A stretch of 64,000 nt of DNA from Streptococcus infantis SPAR10 (GCF_000279535.1 NZ_ALCH01000002.1:62001-126000); one strand, 5' to 3'; shown: positions 9,475 through 18,246, numbered from the stretch's first letter. Numbers and translations: made by a program. The notes: generated by a model from the sequence alone, not told the origin.

Positions 9475-10335
9475 ATGGTGAAGACATTTTTTATTCCAAA
9501 TAAACAAAGTATTTTAGGACAACAGGAGATTCTCACAGCTAAATCAATTTTAGGCTTAGTAGAAGGCCTAGAGTCGCATAGTTATGATGCTGTTTACCTC
9601 CGTCAACCTCTTAATCGCCTTGAGTATATCGAGTGTGGAATCGTAGGTAAGTCTCAATTTCTCTTTAAAGTTCGATATCTAGATGCTCAAAAAGGCTATC
9701 AAGTAATCATTCCTGACTTGATTACAAGAGCTGACTGGGAGATTGTAGAAGGGCTCTTGCGGGCTTTGTCTAGCAAGGTTGGTGAAGCAGTTGAGGGCTT
9801 GGCAGACTTTGATTTGGAAAACTATTTCCAAGAAACGGTTAAGAACTATCTGGCTGATAAAGCTGCTCGTTTAGGTTTCTGTCAGGGTATTCTATCACCT
9901 GTTTACTTTGATAAGAAGGATTTGGAAAGTTTCTTGGAAGAAGATGGCTTGGCACGTTTTGAAGAGTTAGTCAAGAAAGTTCAAGGGTCTGATGCCTATC
10001 CTTCCAGTGCTAAATTCTATCCAGATGGTGAAGGTAAGGTTCATGGGGTCTACCACCTAGCTCAGGGGGTAAAAACCATTTTGCCAAAAGAACCGGTGAT
10101 TCCTGCTCCTTACGTTGAGCAATTGGTAGGCAAGGAACTTGTTTGGGAGATTGATTTGGTAAAAATCTCTGGAGATGGCTCAAAACCAGAAGACTATGAA
10201 GCGGTAGCTAGAGTTGATTATCAAGCCTTTTTAGGAGCTTTGCCAAAAGAACTTTATCAGGACTTAGATGCTAACCAAGTAGAGGTAGGACCAGTTTCAG
10301 GGGAAGATTTTGATAACTTAGTAAAAGGTAACTAG
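9475..10335 (+). CDS. DUF4299-like cytoplasmic protein, function unknown
   Basis: A 286-residue soluble, acidic protein without signal peptide or membrane segment. It resembles the streptococcal DUF4299 family as remembered, and the label is not certain. No catalytic motif can be recognised. The ATG at 9475 follows AAAGGAG, and a GTG one codon later is an alternative. It is a monocistronic gene between a cre-bearing promoter and a terminator. The cre links it to carbon metabolism, but no biochemical role can be stated. Confidence 0.65.
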   Translation: MVKTFFIPNKQSILGQQEILTAKSILGLVEGLESHSYDAVYLRQPLNRLEYIECGIVGKSQFLFKVRYLDAQKGYQVIIPDLITRADWEIVEGLLRALSSKVGEAVEGLADFDLENYFQETVKNYLADKAARLGFCQGILSPVYFDKKDLESFLEEDGLARFEELVKKVQGSDAYPSSAKFYPDGEGKVHGVYHLAQGVKTILPKEPVIPAPYVEQLVGKELVWEIDLVKISGDGSKPEDYEAVARVDYQAFLGALPKELYQDLDANQVEVGPVSGEDFDNLVKGN

Positions 10336-10376
10336 AGGCATAAATGAAAGATATTGGTTTTAAATAATGTGAAAAG

Positions 10377-10399
10377 GCAGATCGTTTGATCTGCTTTTT
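10377..10399 (+). terminator. Terminator of the DUF4299-type gene
   Basis: GCAGATC (10377-10383) pairs with GATCTGC (10388-10394) around a GTTT loop, followed by T5. Confidence 0.8.
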
Positions 10400-10410
10400 G
10401 TGTACACAAA

Positions 10411-10437
10411 AAAATCCTGTCAGAGTGACAGGATTTT
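10411..10437 (-). terminator. Terminator of the minus-strand PadR operon
   Basis: A perfect 12-bp stem, 10411-10422 with 10426-10437, with a 3-nt loop and A/T ends. It lies just past the stop of the last gene of the minus-strand operon. The sequence would also stop transcription from the left. Confidence 0.85.
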
Positions 10438-10440
10438 ATC

Positions 10441-11445
10441 TTATATAAAAGCAAGGATTCGAAGATAGTCAAAAACAAGAGCCATTTCTGCTAGAAAGAA
10501 GAGAAATAGAACACCACCGTTGACTAGGAAAGCTAAAAGAAGGCGATAGAAGGGATCGGTTTGACTATCCTTGCTAGGTCTTGAGATGAAGTAGAGATTG
10601 GCCAAGAGAGTCAGACCAATGCTAATCAAGCAAAGCAATGCTGCAAATCGTAGACCATTAAAAAGAGCGAAGAAACTAGCAATACCTGTCAAGAGAACTG
10701 GGATAGCCAAGAGTCTGCTATGTGCTTGAAAGGCTCTTTCTAATGTCCAATCACTGTCCTGGTCGACAAAACGTTTGACTACAAATCCACCCATGAGAAT
10801 TGAAAAGAAGAAGAGACTTGTCGCTACTAGGATGGAGAAGACCGAGAAGAGATTGAGAGACGGGAATTGTTCCATGAAGTGAGCATCGATGCTTGCCATA
10901 CGACCATAGTAGCCTTGTTTGGCGTGATAAACTGTAAAGAGGAAACTTGTGGCAGAAAAGATAGTTAGGAGCACAAAGGCATTATAACTATGTTTTTTAT
11001 CTGTATCAATGCTTGCTGTTGGCTCTTTGAGAGCACCTTGTAACCAGACCCAAAAATCAGCCAATTCTTCTTTGAAGATTGTAGTTTTTGTAGGGACAGG
11101 ATCTGGGACAAATGGACTTTCCAAAGATTTGCTAGGCTGAGCTGCTTCCTTAACTAGTTTTTCTGCTTGGTCTGTCTTTGTTGCCAGTTCTTCTTGTTCT
11201 TCAGTCTCTACAGGTTCTTCTGACTTGTCTGTATTTTCCACGATTTCTTCGTGTTCGTCACTCTCTACTTTCTCTAGGTCAGCTTCTTGTTCTTCAGGAT
11301 TGGCTTGAAGGCTTTCTTCAACCACTGGCAATTCTTCTTTTTCTTTTAACTCTTCTTGGGGAATGACTGGGTCAGATGGATTATCTTTTTTCTCATTGTT
11401 GGCTGTTTTCTCGAAATCAGCACTTTCGAACCATTCTTGAGTCAT
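10441..11445 (-). CDS. Acidic membrane protein, function unknown (last gene of PadR operon)
   Basis: A 334-residue protein in two parts. Residues 1 to about 130 are a very acidic, low-complexity Glu-rich region without hydrophobic segments. Residues 150 to 334 contain about five membrane helices. The long Glu-rich part is probably cytoplasmic, since there is no signal peptide. It resembles a streptococcal family labelled DUF6574 in memory, which is uncertain. The ATG at 11445 follows AAGGAGG. The gene is 47 nt behind the DUF4097 gene and ends at the operon terminator. The context suggests an accessory of a PadR-regulated envelope module, but no function can be read from motifs. Confidence 0.7.
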   Translation of the reverse strand: MTQEWFESADFEKTANNEKKDNPSDPVIPQEELKEKEELPVVEESLQANPEEQEADLEKVESDEHEEIVENTDKSEEPVETEEQEELATKTDQAEKLVKEAAQPSKSLESPFVPDPVPTKTTIFKEELADFWVWLQGALKEPTASIDTDKKHSYNAFVLLTIFSATSFLFTVYHAKQGYYGRMASIDAHFMEQFPSLNLFSVFSILVATSLFFFSILMGGFVVKRFVDQDSDWTLERAFQAHSRLLAIPVLLTGIASFFALFNGLRFAALLCLISIGLTLLANLYFISRPSKDSQTDPFYRLLLAFLVNGGVLFLFFLAEMALVFDYLRILAFI

Positions 11446-11492
11446 GATGAGACCTCCTTTTTATTTCTTGTTTGAGTAGTAATGATTAACTA

Positions 11493-12446
11493 TTATTCAT
11501 GATCTCTCGAATTAGGTGAGCGATCCGGTTCGTCTGGAATGTTGATATCTTGACCTGCCTTTGCGACGAGGAGATCTTGCGTATCTTTTTTCTCTACTTT
11601 GTAAGGATTTGAGAATTCTTCGTCCCTATTTACATCATTTCCCTGGCCAGGCTTCACTCCTTCTCGAGTTCGATGATAAATAGCTCCGTATTCTGACGAG
11701 AGATTGAGATTGATTCGTTCAAGCTCTTTTCTTGATAACATGAGCGATATGTCATTTTCTGCCTCGAATTCTACCTTACCGTGCACTTGGATATCGTCAG
11801 CAGAGATATGTTCATGTTCTGCTTGGATACGGCTATCTGTTAGACTGGTTCCAAATACATTGACAATTCCAGTTGTGGTCAGTTGGCTATTTTTAATCTC
11901 GCTATTTGTGATACGAAGAAGAAAGCCATTTGACTGAATCTTGGCATTGCTGAGTTTTACATCGGCAATCGAAAGGACACCGTGGTCGACCTGGGCGGTT
12001 AGATCTTTTAATTCTCTTCCTTTTGGCAACGATAGAACGACTTCATCATTGCGGCTAGAAATTCCGCTTGCGATAAAGAGGATACCTTGGATACTAGAAC
12101 CTACAGAACGACGTGTAGTTGACTTGGTGTCAGAAATCTCAAGAGTTTTTTCTTTGGTAGAATGTTGAAGATTTTCTTTTTCAGAGATAGTTGGATGATA
12201 CTGAAGGCGAATCTTGTCATCGCTAGATTCTCTAATGACTAACGAATGTTCTGTCAGTGACATGTTAAGATTTTCAATATCTTGATCAAAAACGAGCTCT
12301 TCCATTCGGCTCTCAAAGACTGGTTTTTGTGACATTGCAAGGAGGTCTCTGATACCGTCTGTTTGGATGCCGATGATCATCATGGCAAAACCAATGATAC
12401 TAGTAACAACACCAAAGATAAGAAATCCTTTTGTTAATTTACGCAT
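11493..12446 (-). CDS. DUF4097-family membrane-anchored beta-strand-repeat protein
   Basis: About 317 residues. An N-terminal membrane helix (FLIFGVVTSIIGFAMMIIGI) anchors the protein. The rest is rich in beta strands with the repeated short-strand pattern typical of DUF4097 (LiaG/YvlB-like) proteins, probably a beta-helix outside the membrane. The C-terminus is a charged, likely disordered tail. The ATG at 12446 follows GAGGTG at six nt. A GTG three codons earlier (12455) is the alternative. It overlaps the stop of the DUF1700 gene, so translation is coupled. PadR-DUF1700-DUF4097 sets are widespread in Firmicutes and are often tied to envelope stress. Confidence 0.8.
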   Translation of the reverse strand: MRKLTKGFLIFGVVTSIIGFAMMIIGIQTDGIRDLLAMSQKPVFESRMEELVFDQDIENLNMSLTEHSLVIRESSDDKIRLQYHPTISEKENLQHSTKEKTLEISDTKSTTRRSVGSSIQGILFIASGISSRNDEVVLSLPKGRELKDLTAQVDHGVLSIADVKLSNAKIQSNGFLLRITNSEIKNSQLTTTGIVNVFGTSLTDSRIQAEHEHISADDIQVHGKVEFEAENDISLMLSRKELERINLNLSSEYGAIYHRTREGVKPGQGNDVNRDEEFSNPYKVEKKDTQDLLVAKAGQDINIPDEPDRSPNSRDHE

Positions 12447-13032
12447 GACTTTCACCTCTCTTTCCTCTATTAAGAATCCACTGAATAAGTCGAAGGATTA
12501 GTATTCCAAAGAAACGGGTCACATAGGAAGTCGCTAGCAAGACTAGGGATGAAGCTCCAATAGCTAGCAAACCTCCACCAAAAATCAGCATAAAGGCAGA
12601 TGTCGATTCAGCCAGAACGTAGAAGCTTTCAAATAGGAGAACGCCTCCTAGGATTAGTCCAGCTGCTGATACAGCAAAGAAGGCTAAAAGTACACTAATC
12701 GCAGCGATAAAAATCCCGATGATAGCCATGAGAAGACCAATCCCGACTGGAATCCCAATAGGTGCAGCCAGAAGTGCGAGGATTGCGATTTGTAAAACCT
12801 GACGGTTGTTCTTATTGGAATTTTCTTCGTTGATTTTTTTATCAAGAAGTGTAGTCAGGATGTCGTGGGCAGCCTCTTTAGGACTTCCCAGACTAGTCAT
12901 TAGCTCTTCCTCACCTTCTGGACCAGCATCATCAAAGAGTTCTTTGAAGTAGTCCATGGCTTCGATACGATCAGATTGAGGAAGCTTCATCAGATAGGCT
13001 TCAAGCTGATTCAAATATTCAGTTCTTGTCAT
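12439..13032 (-). CDS. DUF1700 (HAAS-type) membrane protein
   Basis: A 197-residue protein. Residues 1-70 form a helical HAAS/DUF1700 domain (the N-terminal YLNQLEAYLMKLP, then a GSPKEAA motif). Residues 80-190 contain about four membrane helices. Such proteins are usually encoded beside PadR repressors and DUF4097 proteins, as here. The start overlaps the padR stop by 14 nt and the end overlaps the DUF4097 start, so all three are made together. It may be a membrane sensor or partner of DUF4097, which is inferred from gene neighbourhoods. Confidence 0.85.
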   Translation of the reverse strand: MTRTEYLNQLEAYLMKLPQSDRIEAMDYFKELFDDAGPEGEEELMTSLGSPKEAAHDILTTLLDKKINEENSNKNNRQVLQIAILALLAAPIGIPVGIGLLMAIIGIFIAAISVLLAFFAVSAAGLILGGVLLFESFYVLAESTSAFMLIFGGGLLAIGASSLVLLATSYVTRFFGILILRLIQWILNRGKRGESHA

Positions 13033-13345
13033 GGCGAATGCTCCCTTCTATGATGCCATTGATAGTGTCAGTATAGAGTATCCACTCTTCGCTGAGTACA
13101 AATAGTTGCTCCTCTCCAATCTCTGTTAAGGAATAGTATTTCCGCATCCGACCTTGGTATTCGCGAGAGTATGTAGTCAGATAGCGGTTGGTATCCAGTT
13201 TTTTCAAGATGGGGTAGAGGGTAGATTCCTTGATTTTGGCAATGAGTTTAATGGTTTGACTAATTTCATAACCATAGGAATCCCCTTGTTCTAGGATGGC
13301 CAAGATGAGAAATTCAATCAAAGCCGCTGATGTCGGAAAATACAT
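13019..13345 (-). CDS. PadR-family transcriptional regulator
   Basis: A 108-residue PadR-type winged-helix regulator. The N-terminal half contains the helix-turn-helix (FLILAILEQGDSYGYEISQ, then TLYPILKKLD) and the wing (GRMRKYYSLTEIG). The short C-terminal helix is the dimerisation element of the small (subfamily 2) PadR proteins. It is the first gene of the operon, with AAAGGAGG before its ATG, and it most likely represses its own promoter. Two palindromes flank that promoter (see the regulatory entry). The inducing signal is not visible. Confidence 0.88.
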   Translation of the reverse strand: MYFPTSAALIEFLILAILEQGDSYGYEISQTIKLIAKIKESTLYPILKKLDTNRYLTTYSREYQGRMRKYYSLTEIGEEQLFVLSEEWILYTDTINGIIEGSIRHDKN

Positions 13346-13363
13346 GGGGCACCTCCTTTTTAG

Positions 13364-13454
13364 TATATAAAAATTTTATATATAATTATTCTACACATAC
13401 ATCATACATCTAAATGGAAACGCTGTCAAGTAATATGTATAAAATTTTTACATA
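13364..13454 (-). promoter_or_regulatory. padR operon control region: promoter, cre site and two palindromes
   Basis: On the minus strand TTGACA (13429-13424), a 17-bp spacer and TATGAT (13406-13401) form a near-consensus promoter. A cre site matching every fixed position (ATGGAAACGCTGTCA, 13414-13428 on the plus strand) overlaps the -35. TATGTA-N9-TACATA (13434-13454) lies upstream of it. A 19-bp perfect palindrome (13364-13382, arms TATATAAAA) lies in the leader. The ATGT/ACAT ends of the first resemble PadR operators. CcpA and PadR could both act here. Confidence 0.65.
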
Positions 13455-13459
13455 TAAAA

Positions 13460-13485
13460 AATCTTCTAGTGAAAACTAGAAGATT
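13460..13485 (-). terminator. Terminator of the MFS gene (minus strand)
   Basis: AATCTTCTAGT (13460-13470) and ACTAGAAGATT (13475-13485) form an 11-bp stem with a 4-nt loop. Read on the minus strand it ends in a T-run, and its first arm contains part of the MFS stop codon. Confidence 0.85.
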
Positions 13486-14650
13486 AGAGGATTTTATCCG
13501 CTCGATCCACCATAAAGAGGGCGACCGTCATGATGATATCAATTACTAGAAGAATCAGTACCGCTGGAACCCAAGACTGGAACATGTTAAAACTGTAACC
13601 AAAGAGAGTTGGTCCAAAGGCCGCTAGAATGTAACCACCAGTCTGGGCAAGACCAGATAATTGGGCCGTCTTTTCAGGAGAGCTGGTTTTGATGGAGAAG
13701 CAAACCATGAGATAAGGGAAAAGAGCGCTACAAGCAGTACCAATCAAGAGATGCGCTACTAACCAGTAAAGGAAACTCTTGCTCGGGTATAGGAGCATAG
13801 CAATTCCAAGCATTCCAGCCAGAGAGATGACTGTCAGCATGATTTGACGGTGACGATTTGATAAACGAGTTGTGAGACTTGGAATGGTCATCGAGAAGGG
13901 GATACTAATCAGTGAAAAGATAGAAGCCAGAAGTCCAGCATCTGTATGAGATAGTCCTGCACTGATGGCCATGGTTGGTAGCCAGGTCATACTGGTATAG
14001 AAGAGTAGGGACTGCAACCCACCAAATACAATAATAGCCCAAACTTCCTTGTTTTTTAAGATATTCTCTTTCTTTTGTTTTTTCTCACTTCCTCTTAGAA
14101 AATGATTGTGACGATGATTGGGGAGCCAGGCAACTAAAGTTAGTAAGCAGACCAAGGATAAACAGAGAATCAAGCCTTTCCAGGATGTTGCCTGAGTAAT
14201 GGGGACTGAGAGATAGGAAGCAAGAGCCGTTGTAATCCCCATAGAGGTCACATAGATGGTTGTCAGAAAGCCAATCTTTTGTGGGTGATTGGCCTGAATG
14301 GCGCTAGGAAGGAGCACGTTAAAGATCGCAATACTTGCTCCGATGAGTAAAGTCCCTAGATAGAGTAAAGGAAGATTAAAGATACGAATCACTGAACCGA
14401 TGGTCAATACGATAAGACTATAGGTGAAAAGGTGCTCGAGTCCAATTTTTTGAGCCAAACGAGTCGCAAAAGAGGAGAAGAGGGCAAACATCAAGAGAGG
14501 GAGACTGGTCAAAACACCAAGTGAACTGACTTCCACGCCTAAACCTTGGGCAATATCTCCCAAAATAGTTGGTAAAGCTGTGAAAGGAGCTCTTAAGACC
14601 GCTCCAATTAAGATAATTCCTAGAATAAAAAAGAGTGATCGTTTTTTCAT
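13484..14650 (-). CDS. MFS transporter, CynX/NimT-like
   Basis: A 388-residue integral membrane protein with twelve predicted helices and a central cytoplasmic loop rich in Lys (about residues 185-200). The N-terminal segment (GAVLRAPFTALPTILGDIA) is characteristic of the CynX/NimT cyanate-nitroimidazole group of the major facilitator superfamily. The substrate cannot be read from the sequence, and a small anion or a drug are both possible. The ATG at 14650 follows GAGG. It has its own terminator and is separated from padR, so it is monocistronic. A palindrome in its leader may be an operator. Confidence 0.78.
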   Translation of the reverse strand: MKKRSLFFILGIILIGAVLRAPFTALPTILGDIAQGLGVEVSSLGVLTSLPLLMFALFSSFATRLAQKIGLEHLFTYSLIVLTIGSVIRIFNLPLLYLGTLLIGASIAIFNVLLPSAIQANHPQKIGFLTTIYVTSMGITTALASYLSVPITQATSWKGLILCLSLVCLLTLVAWLPNHRHNHFLRGSEKKQKKENILKNKEVWAIIVFGGLQSLLFYTSMTWLPTMAISAGLSHTDAGLLASIFSLISIPFSMTIPSLTTRLSNRHRQIMLTVISLAGMLGIAMLLYPSKSFLYWLVAHLLIGTACSALFPYLMVCFSIKTSSPEKTAQLSGLAQTGGYILAAFGPTLFGYSFNMFQSWVPAVLILLVIDIIMTVALFMVDRADKIL

Positions 14651-14659
14651 GTGAACCTC

Positions 14660-14687
14660 AATAAGCTGATTTTGATAACAGCTTATT
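14660..14687 (-). promoter_or_regulatory. Palindrome in the leader of the MFS gene
   Basis: AATAAGCTG (14660-14668) and CAGCTTATT (14679-14687) are perfect inverted arms ten nt apart, 10 nt upstream of the MFS start. It may be an operator for an unknown repressor or an mRNA hairpin. Confidence 0.45.
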
Positions 14688-14867
14688 TTAATTTTTTTCC
14701 TAAAGATGTCAAGTTGACCTGACGTGATTCGCTACGTAGTCGATAGAAATCATAGTAAAGAAGGACAATATATTTACTAGTTTTTTTCTGGGATTCAAAT
14801 AAAAATAGGAAAGTCTGAAAAATTGTGATAAAATAGTGAAAGAAAATCTATATATTGGAGAACTACT

Positions 14868-15698
14868 GTGTCTGAAAATCGTAAATTTAGCGTCCTGATG
14901 TCAGTCTATGTTAAAGAAAATCCAGTCTTTCTAGAAGAGGCGGTAGAGAGTATCATACATCAAACGCTCAAACCTAGCGAAGTGGTAATCGTCGAAGATG
15001 GTCCGCTGACACCTGAACTGTATCAAGTTTTGGAGAAATTGGAAGCACAGTCAAGTATTCCAATCAAACGTTGTCCACTTGAGCAAAATCGCGGCTTAGG
15101 TTTAGCGCTTCAGTACGGTGTCTTACAGTGCCAATATGACGTCATTGCTCGTATGGATACAGATGATATTGCTGTTGAAGACCGTTTCGAACAGCAGTTC
15201 GAATTGATGGAAAAAGAAAACTTGGACCTACTAGGTGGTCATATCGCAGAGTTTATCGACCAACCTGACGAGATTGTGTCTTACCGTCGTGTACCGACTA
15301 AGCATGAGGATATCATTGCCTACCAACGTATGAGAAGTGCCTTTAATCATATGACTGTTATGTTCAAAAAAGAAATGGTTCTCAAGGCTGGTAACTACGA
15401 GGATGGTCTTTATATGGAAGATGATCTTCTCTGGCTCAATATGATTAGCGCTGGAGCTCGAACTGGAAATGTGGATCAAATTCTATGTAAGGTGCGCGTG
15501 GGAGCAGGGATGTTTGAACGCCGTGGAGGTCTTCGCTATCTCAAACTCTATCGCCAAGCACGTCAAAGAATGCACGCTCGTGGACAGATTTCTTATGGCG
15601 AATATCTGAAAAGTGTTTTAATCCAAGTTGTCGTTGCCCTATGTCCAGGATTTGTGCGACAGTTTATATTTTTGAAACTTCTAAGAAAAAGCAAGTAA
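14868..15698 (+). CDS. Family 2 glycosyltransferase
   Basis: A 276-residue GT-A fold glycosyltransferase. The N-terminal nucleotide-sugar half has the typical opening (VLMSVYVKEN, then SIIHQTLKPSEVVIVEDGP) and a metal-binding DxD-type motif in ARMDTDDIA. The acceptor half has an EDD motif (MEDDLLWLN) that would supply the general base. There is no membrane span apart from a slightly hydrophobic C-terminal stretch. The start is GTG at 14868 behind TTGGAG. It is followed after 77 nt by a CapD-like gene, and the pair probably makes a surface glycan precursor. Donor and acceptor are unknown. Confidence 0.85.
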   Translation: MSENRKFSVLMSVYVKENPVFLEEAVESIIHQTLKPSEVVIVEDGPLTPELYQVLEKLEAQSSIPIKRCPLEQNRGLGLALQYGVLQCQYDVIARMDTDDIAVEDRFEQQFELMEKENLDLLGGHIAEFIDQPDEIVSYRRVPTKHEDIIAYQRMRSAFNHMTVMFKKEMVLKAGNYEDGLYMEDDLLWLNMISAGARTGNVDQILCKVRVGAGMFERRGGLRYLKLYRQARQRMHARGQISYGEYLKSVLIQVVVALCPGFVRQFIFLKLLRKSK

Positions 15699-15775
15699 TT
15701 GAAGCTAATTAGATTTTAAAAATTTATCTGAAGATTACTAGAAAATGTGATTCTGTGTAGGAGGATACCATTCAC

Positions 15776-17626
15776 ATGAATAAAAAAATAACAGATTACG
15801 TAATTGATCTGGTTGAAGTATTAAATAAACAACAGAAACAAATTTTTTGGGGATTTTTTGATATTGCCAGTATGGTCTTATCAATTATTGTTTCCTATAT
15901 TCTATTTTATGGCTTGATTAATCCAGCCCCGGTAGACTATGTCATTTACACAGGTCTAACCTTCCTTTTCTACCAACTGATGATTGGATTCTGGGGGCTT
16001 AATGCTAGTATTAGTCGATATAGCAAAATAACAGATTTCATGAAGATTTTCTTCGGAGTGACTATCAGTAGTATCTTATCTTATGTGATCTGCTATGCTT
16101 TCTTGCCGCTCTTTTCTATCCGCTTTATCGTACTCTTTATCCTATTAACAACATTCTTGATTCTACTTCCTCGTATCACTTGGCAGTTGATTTACTCAAG
16201 ACGTAAAAAGGGAAATGGAGCTGGAGAACACCGTCGTACCTTCTTGATTGGTGCTGGTGATGGTGGCGCGCTCTTTATGAACAGCTACCAACATCCTACT
16301 AGTGACCTTGAACTAGTTGGGATTTTGGATAATGATGAAAAGAAAAAAGGACAAAAACTTGGGAAAATCCCAGTTTTGGGTTCTTATGATGATCTACCAG
16401 AATTGGCTAAACGCTACAGAGTTGAAAAAGTTATCGTTGCGATTCCGTCTCTAGATCCATCTGAATATGAACGAATCCTGCAAATGTGTAACAGTATCGG
16501 TGTAAAATGCTTTAAGATGCCGATGATTGAATCAGTTGTGCAAGGTATCCAGCCTCAAGCAGGTGGTTTCCAGAAAATTGATATCACGGACCTGTTGGGA
16601 CGTAAAGAGATTCAGCTCGATGAATCACGTCTGGGTTCTGAAATCACTAATAAAACGATTTTGGTAACTGGTGCCGGAGGTTCGATTGGTTCAGAAATTT
16701 GCCGTCAAGTCAGTCGCTTCAATCCGGAACGTGTCGTTTTGCTCGGTCATGGAGAAAACTCTATTTATCTGATTTACCATGAATTGATTCGTAAATTCCA
16801 GGGAATTGACTTTGTTCCTGTCATTGCCGATATTCAAGATTACGATCGTTTGCTTCAAGTTTTTGAACAGTACGAACCAGCGATTGTTTACCATGCTGCA
16901 GCTCATAAACATGTTCCGATGATGGAGCGTAATCCAAAAGAAGCATTCAAGAATAACATCCTTGGAACCTATAATGTTGCTAAGGCAGTTGACGCTGCTC
17001 GAGTTCCAAAAATGGTCATGATTTCGACAGATAAGGCTGTTAATCCACCAAACGTAATGGGAGCAACTAAACGTGTGGCTGAGTTAATTGTTACAGGATT
17101 TAATCAACGTAGCCAATCTACCTACTGTGCGGTTCGTTTCGGTAACGTACTCGGTAGCCGTGGTAGTGTAATTCCTGTCTTTGAACGTCAGATTGCTGAA
17201 GGTGGGCCTGTAACGGTGACGGATTTCCGAATGACTCGTTACTTTATGACCATTCCAGAAGCTAGTCGCTTGGTGATTCATGCGGGTGCTTATGCAAAGG
17301 ATGGAGAAGTCTTTATCCTTGATATGGGCAAACCAGTACGCATTTACGATTTGGCTAAGAAAATGGTTCTACTCAGTGGTCATACTGAAAATGAAATTCC
17401 AATCGTAGAAGTAGGTATTCGCCCAGGTGAAAAACTATACGAAGAGTTGCTTGTATCAACTGAACTAGTTGACAATCAAGTAATGGACAAAATCTTTGTT
17501 GGTAAAGTAAATGTAATGCCTCTTGAGATGATCAATCAGAAGATTGAAGAGTTCCGTACCTTGCAAGGTTCTGAATTGAAGAGAGCAATCATAGCTTTTG
17601 CTAATGAAACAACACATGTTGACTAA
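15776..17626 (+). CDS. CapD/PglF-type nucleotide-sugar epimerase-dehydratase
   Basis: A 616-residue membrane enzyme. About four N-terminal helices (residues 20-135) lead into a first Rossmann region (GAGDGGALF) and then a full short-chain dehydrogenase domain with TGAGGSIGSE as the NAD(P) loop near residue 300. The PglF/FlaA1 active-site order follows: AAAHKHVPMME, then STDKAVNP and MGATK, with Met in place of the usual Tyr of YxxxK, as in that group. These enzymes convert UDP-GlcNAc into a 4-keto-6-deoxy or epimerised sugar. It is probably co-transcribed with the GT2 gene before it and closed by a terminator. The exact product sugar is not determinable here. Confidence 0.87.
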   Translation: MNKKITDYVIDLVEVLNKQQKQIFWGFFDIASMVLSIIVSYILFYGLINPAPVDYVIYTGLTFLFYQLMIGFWGLNASISRYSKITDFMKIFFGVTISSILSYVICYAFLPLFSIRFIVLFILLTTFLILLPRITWQLIYSRRKKGNGAGEHRRTFLIGAGDGGALFMNSYQHPTSDLELVGILDNDEKKKGQKLGKIPVLGSYDDLPELAKRYRVEKVIVAIPSLDPSEYERILQMCNSIGVKCFKMPMIESVVQGIQPQAGGFQKIDITDLLGRKEIQLDESRLGSEITNKTILVTGAGGSIGSEICRQVSRFNPERVVLLGHGENSIYLIYHELIRKFQGIDFVPVIADIQDYDRLLQVFEQYEPAIVYHAAAHKHVPMMERNPKEAFKNNILGTYNVAKAVDAARVPKMVMISTDKAVNPPNVMGATKRVAELIVTGFNQRSQSTYCAVRFGNVLGSRGSVIPVFERQIAEGGPVTVTDFRMTRYFMTIPEASRLVIHAGAYAKDGEVFILDMGKPVRIYDLAKKMVLLSGHTENEIPIVEVGIRPGEKLYEELLVSTELVDNQVMDKIFVGKVNVMPLEMINQKIEEFRTLQGSELKRAIIAFANETTHVD

Positions 17627-17635
17627 AAATAGATG

Positions 17636-17688
17636 AGATATTATCTGCAACTTCTGTTTATGAGAAAGAGCGGATAGTATCTTTTTTT
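17636..17688 (+). terminator. Terminator after the CapD-like gene
   Basis: AGATATTATC (17636-17645) pairs with GATAGTATCT (17673-17682), with one wobble pair and a long loop, followed by a T-run to 17688. Confidence 0.6.
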
Positions 17689-17784
17689 CTAGATTTCGAG
17701 AGACTTTCAGAGTTTTTTGAACAAACTTGTTATTATTGAACAGATATGGTAAACTATAGTAAATAAAAAATTAGGGAGTAACTT

Positions 17785-18138
17785 ATGATTAACGCAATTA
17801 AAAATTTCTTTAAAGGTTATGTAGATTTTTCAGGACGTTCAACTCGCGCAGATTACTGGTGGATTTGGTTGGCAAACATTATCCTTTCTATTCCTTTCTA
17901 CATGGCATACGGTGCTGCAATGGCAAATCCAGATAGCGAAGCTGCTATTATGACTTTGGGCTTAATCGGATTTGTCTATCTCATTTTTGGACTAGCAGTT
18001 TTATTGCCTGGACTAGCACTGACAGTTCGTCGTCTACGTGATGCTGGTTTCCATTGGGCGCTCATCTTCGTTGCTTTTATTCCAATGGTTGGAGGTATCG
18101 CACTTTTGGTGCTCCTAGCTATGCCAACAAAGGACTAA
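17785..18138 (+). CDS. DUF805 membrane protein, copy 1
   Basis: A 117-residue small membrane protein of the DUF805 (YhaH) family. The family signature FSGRSTRADYWW is at the N-terminus, followed by three to four hydrophobic helices and the conserved LTVRRLRDAGFHW loop. No enzyme activity is known. The ATG follows TTAGGGAG. It is the first of three tandem paralogues, with repeated spacer sequence between them. Confidence 0.85.
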   Translation: MINAIKNFFKGYVDFSGRSTRADYWWIWLANIILSIPFYMAYGAAMANPDSEAAIMTLGLIGFVYLIFGLAVLLPGLALTVRRLRDAGFHWALIFVAFIPMVGGIALLVLLAMPTKD

Positions 18139-18207
18139 CACTAAGTTCAGCTATCTGAAAAAATGCTACAAGAACGAAGAAGTTTCAATCTTGTCGAATA
18201 ATTTGCT

Positions 18208-18246
18208 AACACTCCCAGGTCTTTTACTAGATTTGGGAGTGTTCTA
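18208..18246 (+). terminator. Hairpin after DUF805 copy 1
   Basis: AACACTCCCA (18208-18217) pairs with TGGGAGTGTT (18234-18243). The T-run after it is short, so termination may be partial. Confidence 0.55.
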
